Origin: Streptomyces parvus
Lineage (GTDB): Bacteria > Actinomycetota > Actinomycetes > Streptomycetales > Streptomycetaceae
DNA length: 64,000 nucleotides
Assembly: GCF_014648875.1 (NCBI RefSeq)
Contig: NZ_BMRY01000011.1
Coordinates: 62,001-126,000 of the forward strand
Direction: 5' to 3'
The notes beneath the pieces were generated by a model that had not been told where the DNA came from, did not search any database, and saw only the letters and a list, made by a program, of their open reading frames with translations. How positions within the stretch are numbered: the first letter of the stretch is position 1; the number at the start of each line of letters is the position of its first letter. A program made the translations under genes and the position numbers. Positions 15,024 to 22,766 of this stretch are shown piece by piece.

Positions 15024-16739
15024 GTGGCCATGCACGCTAGCCAGCCCCTCCGCGTCCCCGTCGGCAGCGACGCCGTGCGATGGAGCACCTTCCACGGTGA
15101 GAAGACCCTGGTCGTAGCGGCCCGTACGGTGACCTCGACCGTGCGGGTCCTCGAATGCCTGCCCGCCCTCCTGCGCGGGGACGGGCGCGTAACCGTCGTC
15201 TTCGCCCACGACCCCACCTCCGCCTTCAACGACGGGGTGCTGGATCTGCTGCACGACGCGGGCTGCCGGGTCATCCCCTGGGAGCAGGTGAGCCGTGCCG
15301 AACCCGATCTGATCCTCACCGCCAGCGAGAACATCGACGTCCCCGAGGGGCACTGCCCCGTCCTCGTCCTGCCGCACGGCATCGGCTTCCAGAAGCAGGT
15401 GCCGGACGCCCGCGCCGCAGGCGAGCGGCTGTCGGGGGTCGTGCCGGACAGCCTGCTGGAGTCCGGGCGTGCCTGGCTGGCCATCTCGCATCCCAGCCAG
15501 GAGGAGCAGTTGCTGGCCTCCCATCCGAAGGCGGCCGGGCGCACGCTGCTCGTGGGCGACCCGTGCTACGACGAACTGCTCGTGAGCGCCGGCCGGGCGG
15601 GCGCGTACCGGCGGGCGCTCGGTGTTCCCGGCGGGCACCGGCTCGTGGTGCTCAGCTCCACGTGGGGCGGCACCTCACTGATCGGGCGGGATCCGGGGCT
15701 GGCGGCCCGGGTGCTGGCGGCCCTCCCGTACGACGAGTTCCGGGTGGCGGCGATCGTTCACCCCAACGTCTGGGCGGGGCACGGATCCTGGCAGATCCGC
15801 ACCCTGCTCGCGCCGGCGCTGGAAGCCGGCCTGATGCTGATCCCGCACGTCCACGCCTGGCGGTCCGCTCTGGTCGCGGCGGATGTCGTCGTCGGCGACC
15901 ACGGCTCGGTGACCCTGTACGGGGCGGCGCTCGGCAAGCCCGTCCTGCTGGGGGCGTTCGGCAGCGAGGCCGTCGAAGGCACCGCGGCGGCCGCGCTCGG
16001 GCGGGCCGCGCCCCGTCTCGACACCCTGGGGGACGTCCACGCACAGATCGCGTCCGCCCTGGCCGGGCAGGCTCCGGACCGGTTCGCCGCGGTCGCCGAG
16101 GGGGCGTTCGACCGGCCGGGGCAGTCGCTGGCGCGGCTGCGGACCGTGCTGTACCACCTGCTGGACCTCACGGAGCCCCTGCCCGCTCCCCCACCGGAGC
16201 GCTGTCTCGCGGAGCCCGCGGCGGCCGGGGCGGAGGTCACCTCGTGGACGGTCACCACCACCGTCGCCCTGGACGAAGGTCCGCCCGCCGTCACGGTGCG
16301 CAGACGGCCGGCGGCGGTGCCGGGCGTGGACGAGGACGAGACCGCCACCCGCTTCCGCCATCTAGCCTGCGACGAACGGGAGCCGGAACGACGGTTGGTG
16401 GAGAGCGCTTCGGTGCTGCTGCGCGGGGGCCCCGCCCCTTCGGCGTCGGCCGCGCTCCGGTGGGTCGGCCAGACGCTGGAGCGGCTGCCGGGGTGCCGTC
16501 TCGCCGCTGCCGCTCTGCGCGGGGGCGGATACGTGGCGGGGCTGCGCGACGGCCGGATCCTGGAGGCGACCGTGACGGGCCCGACGGCCCACCCGGGGCT
16601 GCCCACCGCGGTCGTCTACGCGCTGCTGCGGGCCGGCGCCCCGCTCGAGGACGCCCTGGTGTCCCTGCGGGTCGGGGGGCGCGAGGAGGACGTGACGATC
16701 CGGCTGCGGGCCCCGTCAACGGGCGTCGCCCCGGGCTGA
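15024..16739 (+). CDS. GT-B-fold-like protein of unknown function
   Basis: A 571-residue cytoplasmic-looking protein without signal peptide or membrane helices. The region to about residue 385 resembles GT-B transferases of the CDP-glycerol glycerophosphotransferase/UDP-sugar epimerase type: LVLPHGIGFQKQV, LVVLSSTWGGTSLIG, and VVVGDHGSVTLYGAALGKP, where the donor would bind. The C-terminal 180 residues are not recognised. I recall relatives being mislabelled as translation initiation factors, and nothing here supports that. Start is GTG 15024 or ATG 15030; the leaderless promoter favours the first. It stands alone, convergent with the STAND gene. The substrate is unknown. Confidence 0.7.
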   Translation: MAMHASQPLRVPVGSDAVRWSTFHGEKTLVVAARTVTSTVRVLECLPALLRGDGRVTVVFAHDPTSAFNDGVLDLLHDAGCRVIPWEQVSRAEPDLILTASENIDVPEGHCPVLVLPHGIGFQKQVPDARAAGERLSGVVPDSLLESGRAWLAISHPSQEEQLLASHPKAAGRTLLVGDPCYDELLVSAGRAGAYRRALGVPGGHRLVVLSSTWGGTSLIGRDPGLAARVLAALPYDEFRVAAIVHPNVWAGHGSWQIRTLLAPALEAGLMLIPHVHAWRSALVAADVVVGDHGSVTLYGAALGKPVLLGAFGSEAVEGTAAAALGRAAPRLDTLGDVHAQIASALAGQAPDRFAAVAEGAFDRPGQSLARLRTVLYHLLDLTEPLPAPPPERCLAEPAAAGAEVTSWTVTTTVALDEGPPAVTVRRRPAAVPGVDEDETATRFRHLACDEREPERRLVESASVLLRGGPAPSASAALRWVGQTLERLPGCRLAAAALRGGGYVAGLRDGRILEATVTGPTAHPGLPTAVVYALLRAGAPLEDALVSLRVGGREEDVTIRLRAPSTGVAPG

Positions 16740-16764
16740 CGGGGCGCCACCCGGCATCCGTCCG

Positions 16765-18937
16765 TCAGCCGGCCCCCGATTCCTCCTCCAGGCGCTCCCG
16801 AAGCTCCTCCGCCCGAGGGCTGCCGCCGGCCTCGTAGATCTTCAGAGCGTGCTCCAGATGGGGGCGCACGTCGTGAGGGTCACTGCCCGAGCTCTCCAGG
16901 ATGTCCGCCAGCGCCACGAGCGCCTGCGCCAAGTAGTGGGTCGCCTTCTCGGCCCGGAGGATCTCGGCGGCCGCGCTCAGCTCCGCGATCGCGTCCCGCG
17001 ACTCGCCGAGGTTGCCGTGCGCGATGCCGATGGCGATACGGACGCGGGCCGCCATCCGCGGGTCCTCGCGCGCGGTGAGCTGTTGGTGGGCGTCGCGCAG
17101 GGTGTCCAGGGCCGCCCGGTGGTCCCCGGCCGCGTCCTGGGCACAGCCGAGGAAGTAGGACGCTATGGCGGCACCGCGGAGTTCGCCGGCCGCTGTGCTG
17201 AGGTCGAGGGCCCTCCGGTAGGCCTCCATGGCCCGGGCGGGGTCGGTGCGGTCCCAGTAGCGCCCGGAGAACTCCTGCACGGAGGCGCGGACGACCAGAT
17301 GGTCCGCGACCTCGGCGCAGGCCTCGGCGGTGTCCAGCTCGCGCCGGGCGGCCTCGTACTCGCCCAGGTCCATCAGCGGGCGCGACAGGAGGCTGCGCAG
17401 GCGGGCCTCGGCCGCGGGCACCAGTGCCTCGGCCGCTGCCGCCGCTCCGAGTTCGAGTGATTCCCGCCAGTCGCCGAGGTGCCGGTGGTGGAAGAAGAGG
17501 ACCGTGAAGGCCTCCGCGAGCTGCCACACCTCCGTGTGCAGCTCCTCCTCGCGTGCGGCGGCCCGCAGGACACCGAGGATGTTGCGGTGCTCCGCCTCCA
17601 GCCAGGCCAGCGGCGCCGGTCCGTCCGGGACCGTGAAGGGGTCGGGCACGTCGGCGAGAAGCTGTCCGAGGTCGGCGATCCGAAGCCGGTCCAGCCGGAC
17701 GGCCCGGTCGGCGAGCGCGGTGAGGGCCAGGTAGTGCAGCGTCACCCGTCGCACGAGGGCGGGCCGCTCGGCCGGTGCCTCTTCCTCCGCGGCGCGTTCG
17801 GCGGCGTGCAGCCGTACGAGGTCGTGGAAGCGGAACCGCCCGTCCGGCGTCTCCTCCAGCAGGCAGGCCGCGGTCAGGGCATCCAGCGCGTCCGCGGTAC
17901 GTTCCGGGTCCAGGCCCGTCGCCACCGCGGCGACTCCGGCGTCGAAGGCAGTCCCCGGGTACCAGCCCATCAGGCGGTAGAACCGGGCTGCTTCCGGGGT
18001 GAGTTCACGGTAGGCGAGGTCGAACGCTGCGGCCACGGACCGGTCCTTTCCGAGGGACATTCCTGCCAGCCGGCGCGGTTCGTCGGCCAGCTCCGCCGCG
18101 AGTCCCGCCAGGGTGAGACGTGACTCGGTCGCCAGCCGGGCGGCGGCCACGTGCAGCGCCACCGGCAGCCCGCCGCAGAGCCGCACCACCTCGTCCGCCG
18201 CGTCCGGGTCCGCCGCGACGGTCCCGGCGCCGCAGCGGTCGGCGAGCACCTCCAGTCCGCTCTCGCGGTCGAGCGGCTCCACGTGCATCATCAGCGCGCC
18301 GTCCAGGGCGAGTTCTCCGAGCCGCAAGCCGCTCGCCACCAGCAGCACGCTGCCCCTGCCCTTCGGCAGGAGCGCGACCGCGTGCGAGGGGTCGGTGATG
18401 TTGTCCAGGAAGACCAGCAGCCGTTTGCCCGCTGTCCTGGTGCGCAGGAGTCTGGTGCGGTCCGCGAGCGCGGTGGGGATGTACGCCGCGTCGACCCCCC
18501 AGGGACTTCAGGCAGCACCATGCGGCCTCCGAGACGTCGGCGCCCGCCGTCCCGCCCCGCAGGGCGGCGAAGTCCACGTAGATCTGCCCGTCGGGGAACC
18601 GCTCGCGCCCCTCTTCCGCCCAGCGCGAGGCCAGGGTGGTCTTGCCGACGCCCGGCAGCCCGTACATCGCCGCGAAGCCGACGCTCGCCCTGTCGGGGTC
18701 GCGGACGAACGAACCGTCGAGCAGATCGAGCATCCGGTCCCGGTTGCGGAACCGCACGGTCAGGGGCGGGATCTCGTCGGGCACGGCCCACTCCCCGACG
18801 GGCGCTGCCGGCTGCACGTGGAAGGTGATGCCGCCGTGGATCGCGGCGGCCTGCACGACCGGGCCGTGGCTCGTGCCGGAGAAGTCGTTCCGCGAGTCGG
18901 TGTGCCGGGGCCCGTCGCCGGAACTCGGGGTCGTCAC
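16765..18937 (-). pseudogene. STAND NTPase (NB-ARC with TPR repeats), interrupted by a one-base frameshift
   Basis: Signal-transduction ATPase of the AP-ATPase type. The 5' part (18937 to about 18500) starts with GTG coupled to the upstream stop, carries the tail-like motif AAIHGGITFH and then Walker A GLPGVGKTTLASRW. Reading then breaks at a run of six C on the plus strand (18495-18500). The 3' part in another frame continues with KRLLVFLDNITD (Walker B), CGGLPVALHVAA (GLPL motif), a winged-helix-like region and TPR-type helices to the stop at 16765. Five bases in the run instead of six would give CLKSLGVDAAYIP and one intact protein of about 724 residues. It is either a true frameshift, a sequencing error, or slippage. 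Related genes serve in regulation or antiphage defence. Confidence 0.75.
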
Positions 18938-19386
18938 GCGGTGCCCGGCCCCCGCCGGGGCGTGGAGGGCGCGCCGTCGTTGACCCACTGCGCCATGATC
19001 ACCGGGGCGTTGTAGTGGCCGCCGCTGATCGTGTTGTGGTTGATCGCCACGGTGGGACCGCTGGGCTGCTGGGGCACCAGCTCGTCGAGGATGGCGCGCA
19101 GCTCCTGCTCGGCCTCGGGGTTGTCGCGCAGGGCCTGGCGGATCCTGATCCGCCACTCGGCCGCGACGTCCCGGGCACCGTCCTCGTCGCCGTCCCGGCG
19201 GGCGGCGATCAGCGCCTCGCGGGACTCCTCCAGTTCGGCGTCGATCACCTCGTCGTTCTCGCCCCGGCCCAGGAAGCGGACCAGCCGCCCGCGCACCTGC
19301 GTCCACGCCTCCGTCGCCATCAGCCCCACGAAGGTCGTCGCACCCGATGCCGCCAGTGCCGTCAGTGTCGTCAACTCGGCTTCCAC
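18934..19386 (-). CDS. Small partner protein of the STAND ATPase, unknown function
   Basis: A 150-residue protein whose GTG start at 19386 has a strong AGGAGG site. Its stop overlaps the GTG of the STAND gene (GTGA), so the two are coupled. The N-terminus has a weakly hydrophobic stretch (ALAASGATTFVGLMA), and the middle is a charged helix rich in Glu, Asp and Arg. The C-terminal part, HNTISGGHYNAPVIMAQ, resembles the AAIHGGITFH region at the start of the STAND protein: both place a Gly-Gly between polar and aromatic residues. This may be a shared recruitment element. I do not recognise a named family. The coupling implies joint function as adaptor, effector or inhibitor. Confidence 0.65.
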   Translation of the reverse strand: MEAELTTLTALAASGATTFVGLMATEAWTQVRGRLVRFLGRGENDEVIDAELEESREALIAARRDGDEDGARDVAAEWRIRIRQALRDNPEAEQELRAILDELVPQQPSGPTVAINHNTISGGHYNAPVIMAQWVNDGAPSTPRRGPGTA

Positions 19387-19654
19387 CGAACCTCCTCTGC
19401 CTCACTTTGTCGCAGCGTACGGGCACGTGAACCGTCGCTGATGCAACCGTAGAGAGCGAACACCGCCTTCGGAAGGCGAATCGGGGGCGCGGCGCAGAGC
19501 AGTTCCAGCCATGTCGGAAGCCTCCGGGCCCGGCGCGGCCCTCCCGCGCGAGCACGGGCGCGCCGGACCCGTGATGGTGGATGATGGACGAGGGGCAGCG
19601 ACACGGCGAGGTTCCGCAGACGTCACCGGCCGGCGCCCCGGAAGGGCGGTCGCC

Positions 19655-20614
19655 ATGTCCGCAGCCGGAGTGAAGCGCGGAGTGAGGAACCGGGTCGCGG
19701 CGCTGTTCGCCGTGCTCGTGCTGGCCGTGACCGCCGCGTGCACGGGCGGGGAGGGCTCCTCGCCCTCGCCCAGCACCTCCTCCCGTGCGGGCGAGGCCGC
19801 CGACGTACTCGCCGTGAAGATCGACAATGTGGCGCCCGCACGCCCCCACACCGGGCTGGAGCAGGCCGACATCGTCTACGTCGAGCAGGTGGAGGCGGGT
19901 CTGAGCAGGATCCTCGCCGTGTACTCCTCCGACCTGCCGCCGGTCATCGGCCCCGTGCGCAGCGCGCGGGAGACCGATCTGGAGCTGCTGCGCCAGTTCG
20001 ACCGGCCGACGCTCGCCTTCTCGGGGGCCCAGAGCAGGCTGCTGCCGGTCATCGACCGCGCGCCGATCGATGCCGTACCGCCCTCGAAGGCGCCCCGGGC
20101 CTATTTCCGCGGGCCGGACCGGCCCGCGCCGCACAACCTGTATCTGCGGCCGGAACGGATCCCGTTCACGGCCTCCGGGGTGGATGCGGTCGCGGAGCTC
20201 GGGCTCCGGGTCGGCGCGCCGCCGCCCGGCGGGGAGCCGGAGGACAGCCGTACGGTCCGCTACCCGTCCGCGTCGGTGACGTTCTCCTGGTCAGCGGGGA
20301 GCGAGCGGTGGCTCGTCTCCCTGGACGGCGCCCCCGCCCGTACGGCCGAGGGCGAGCGGATCGGGGCCGGCACGGTCGTCGTCCAGGACGTGGACGTACG
20401 GGAGTCGGACTTCCGCGACCGGTCGGGGAACAACACGCCGTTCACCGAGACCGTGGGGTCGGGGGACGCGGTCGTCCTGCGGAACGGCCGGGCGTACGAG
20501 GCCCGGTGGTCCCGGAGTTCCGCCGACGCGGACACGGTGCTCAGCACATCCGACGGGCGGCGCGTCGACCTCGCCGAGGGACCGCTGTGGATCCTGTACG
20601 CGCCCCGCGGCTGA
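19655..20614 (+). CDS. DUF3048 domain lipoprotein
   Basis: A 319-residue exported protein. ATG 19655 follows GGAAGGG. The signal peptide ends in VTAACTGG, a slightly degenerate lipobox with the Cys, so it is probably a lipoprotein. The mature part matches DUF3048 (YerB type): AVKIDNVAPARPHTGLEQAD, IVYVEQVEAGLSRI, VIGPVRSARETDLELL and the C-terminal YEARWSR region. The family's function is not well established; YerB of Bacillus is a lipoprotein reported to interact with PcrA. It is flanked by the divergent STAND pair and a convergent GH16 gene, so it is probably transcribed alone. The 268-base gap 19387-19654 shows no other gene. Confidence 0.85.
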   Translation: MSAAGVKRGVRNRVAALFAVLVLAVTAACTGGEGSSPSPSTSSRAGEAADVLAVKIDNVAPARPHTGLEQADIVYVEQVEAGLSRILAVYSSDLPPVIGPVRSARETDLELLRQFDRPTLAFSGAQSRLLPVIDRAPIDAVPPSKAPRAYFRGPDRPAPHNLYLRPERIPFTASGVDAVAELGLRVGAPPPGGEPEDSRTVRYPSASVTFSWSAGSERWLVSLDGAPARTAEGERIGAGTVVVQDVDVRESDFRDRSGNNTPFTETVGSGDAVVLRNGRAYEARWSRSSADADTVLSTSDGRRVDLAEGPLWILYAPRG

Positions 20615-20630
20615 AGCGCGCGAATGGGCG

Positions 20631-20663
20631 GTCCGGACGGTCGGCGAACCGCACCGTCCGGAC
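20631..20663. terminator. Bidirectional hairpin terminator
   Basis: A perfect eleven-base inverted repeat, GTCCGGACGGT (20631-20641) and ACCGTCCGGAC (20653-20663), with an eleven-base loop. It sits between the convergent DUF3048 and GH16 genes. It lacks a U tract, as is usual in Streptomyces. Confidence 0.65.
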
Positions 20664-20682
20664 GCCGTGGCCGGCGGGTTCC

Positions 20683-22416
20683 CTACTGCCAGACCTTGAT
20701 GTAGTCGATGCTCATCTTCTGCGGGAAGCGGGTGGTGGCGTCGGGCGGGCCGGGCCAGTCACCGCCGACCGCGTTGTTGAGGATGAGGAAGAAGTCGTGG
20801 TCGAACACCCAGGGTCCGCGGGTGCTCTCCAGCTCCTCCTTGTCGACCGTGTGCGTGACGTTGCCGTCGACCCTGAACGTCATGCCCTCGCTGTTCCAGT
20901 CCACCGCGAAGGTGTGGAAGTCGTCTGCGAAGTCCGCGCCGCCCGGCAGGGAGTACGGGGCTCCGTAGCCGGCCGCGCCGTTGTACGCGGGTGCGTGCAG
21001 GGTGGAGTACGTGGTGTTCGGCTCCTTGCCGACGTGCTCCATGATGTCGATCTCACCGGTGTAGGGCCACGGGCGCCCCTTGTCGAAGTAGTCCGCGCCC
21101 AGCATCCAGAACGCGGGCCAGAGCCCCTGCGTACCGGAGACCTTGATGCGGGCCTCGACCCGGCCGTAGGTGAACTGGAACTTCCCGTAGGTGTTGAGCC
21201 GCGCCGAGGTGTACTGGCACGTGGTGCTGCCGCTCAGCGGGTCGGGCGGGCAGGCGGAACCGGGGGTCTCCTCGCGGCGGGCCTCCAGGACGAGGCTGCC
21301 GTTGCCGTCCTGGGCCGCGTTCTTGTTGTTCGTGTAGTACTCCAGCTCGTTGTTGGGGCCGGTGCCCGTCTCCGGGACCCACTTGGCCGGGTCGGGCGCC
21401 GCGCCGGCGGGGCCGTTGAACTCGTCGCTGAACACCAGCCGGTCGTACGTGGGGTCGGCGGGCAGCGGCGGTGCGGGAATCGGGGCTCCGCCGGTGCCCC
21501 AGACCTGGAACTCCCAGAGCGAGTAGCCGTACTCGCCGCTGCGCTGGGTGGCGTACAGGCGTACGTGCCGACCGGTGCCGCTGACGTCCAGCGTCTCCTT
21601 GAAGCCGGTGCCGGTGGTGGTCTCGTAAATCGTCGTCCAGTCGGTCCCGTTGTCGGAGACCTCGATGCGGTAGGCCCTGGCGTACGCCGGGTCCCACTGG
21701 AGGACCACCCGGCTGATCTCCGCGCGGGCGCCGAGATCGACGGCGATCCAGCCCGGGTCGGTCCAGCCGCCCTCGGGGCTGGTGGCCCACCGGCTGGCGG
21801 GGTCGCGGTCGAACGCCTTGTCCGGGGAGCACTCCCAGCAGGTGCCGTCGTGCTGGGAGGTCGACGCGGAACCGGTCTTCCCGTAGGAGAGCAGGACGTC
21901 GTCGCCGGGGGCGGTGCCGCCGGGGGTGGAGTAGACCTGGAACTCGTGGAGGGAGTAGCCCCAGGGGGTGGCGCGCTCGGTGCCGTGCATCCGGACGTAG
22001 CGGCCGGTCCCGGAGACCGTCAGGGTCTCGACGCCTCCGGAGCCGGTGGTCGTCTCGTGGATCGTCGTCCAGTCGGCCCCGTTGCCGGAGACCTCCAGGC
22101 GGTAGCCCTTGGCGTACGCGGCCTCCCAGTTGAGGACGACCTGTCCGATCGAGGTGCTCGCACCGAGGTCGATACGGATCCACTCGTCGTCGGTGAAGCC
22201 GCTGGACCAGCGGGTGGAGGTGTCGCCGTCGACGGCGGACGGGGCCGTGAAGGGCGCTTCGGTGCTGGAGGCGGTGGCCGGCTTTCCCTGGGAGACGAGA
22301 ACGGCCGCGGCGGCGGCCCGTTCCGGGGTCACGGCCACCGAGAGGGTGAACAGGAGGGCCACGGCGGCCATGACCGCCAGGGCACCGCGCAACCGTGGTG
22401 TTCCACGGGCTTCCAT
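20683..22416 (-). CDS. Secreted GH16 endo-beta-glucanase with two N-terminal CBM32 (F5/8 type C) domains
   Basis: Extracellular hydrolase of beta-1,3 or beta-1,3-1,4 glucans (laminarinase-like). ATG 22416 follows AAGGAG; the signal peptide ends near PERAAAAAV. Two discoidin-type carbohydrate-binding domains follow (about residues 45-175 and 185-320); each has W-IRIDLG or W-IAVDLG and a closing YSLHEFQVY or YSLWEFQVW. The catalytic domain (about 340-577) carries the GH16 signature GEIDIMEHVG near residue 455, with both acidic catalytic residues, plus WPAFWMLG upstream. Length is 577 residues. It is divergent from another glucan-type enzyme, with LacI-type palindromes between. Confidence 0.93.
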   Translation of the reverse strand: MEARGTPRLRGALAVMAAVALLFTLSVAVTPERAAAAAVLVSQGKPATASSTEAPFTAPSAVDGDTSTRWSSGFTDDEWIRIDLGASTSIGQVVLNWEAAYAKGYRLEVSGNGADWTTIHETTTGSGGVETLTVSGTGRYVRMHGTERATPWGYSLHEFQVYSTPGGTAPGDDVLLSYGKTGSASTSQHDGTCWECSPDKAFDRDPASRWATSPEGGWTDPGWIAVDLGARAEISRVVLQWDPAYARAYRIEVSDNGTDWTTIYETTTGTGFKETLDVSGTGRHVRLYATQRSGEYGYSLWEFQVWGTGGAPIPAPPLPADPTYDRLVFSDEFNGPAGAAPDPAKWVPETGTGPNNELEYYTNNKNAAQDGNGSLVLEARREETPGSACPPDPLSGSTTCQYTSARLNTYGKFQFTYGRVEARIKVSGTQGLWPAFWMLGADYFDKGRPWPYTGEIDIMEHVGKEPNTTYSTLHAPAYNGAAGYGAPYSLPGGADFADDFHTFAVDWNSEGMTFRVDGNVTHTVDKEELESTRGPWVFDHDFFLILNNAVGGDWPGPPDATTRFPQKMSIDYIKVWQ

Positions 22417-22452
22417 GCGAACTCCTTGCTCTGTGAGGGGATGAGGCCGAGA

Positions 22453-22460
22453 GAGCGCTC
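22453..22460. promoter_or_regulatory. LacI-family operator half of the GH16 promoter
   Basis: GAGCGCTC within GAGAGCGCTCCCC, 37 bases before the GH16 start, is the AGCGCT-centred palindrome bound by actinobacterial LacI regulators such as CebR (I recall TGGGAGCGCTCCCA). It matches the stronger copy at 22685-22700. The regulator itself is not in the window. Confidence 0.55.
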
Positions 22461-22684
22461 CCCCGCAGAGGGGAGCGTGGCCGGAGCGGAGTGAACCGTC
22501 AAGGGTTTCGGCCGAGTTGATTCCAGATGCCACAGGGATGGAGTCCGACTTGTCACGCTGATGCCCAGTCAACTGCACCTGGGCTTTCAGGAGATGAAAC
22601 ATCCGCTCCACCGGAGGGGCAGAGCCGTCAATCCTGTGCACAACTCTTGACGTGACGGAAACGCGGGAGAATCATTCGGCTACC

Positions 22685-22700
22685 GAGAGAGCGCTCTCTC
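22685..22700. promoter_or_regulatory. LacI-family operator, perfect 16-base palindrome
   Basis: GAGAGAGCGCTCTCTC is a perfect palindrome centred on AGCGCT, 67 bases before the start at 22767. With the copy at 22453 it implies common sugar-responsive repression of both divergent enzymes. The 350-base gap (22417-22766) holds no gene, and nothing else was recognised in it. Confidence 0.65.
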
Positions 22701-22766
22701 CCTTGCGGGGAGTATGCGCCCGCAGCTGAACCACCCCCGCCCACCTGACGTTTCAGGAGATCACGC

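Noticed and set aside
15024..16739. Translation initiation factor
   Set aside because: I recall homologues carrying this label, but no GTP-binding G motifs or IF2 domains are present; the sequence looks like a GT-B transferase.
18005..20134. One 709-residue minus-strand gene spanning the STAND start region
   Set aside because: The frame is only meaningful between about 18500 and 18937; upstream it crosses the well-supported 150-residue partner and the DUF3048 gene in the wrong frame, and downstream of the C6 run it becomes Arg/Gly-rich nonsense.
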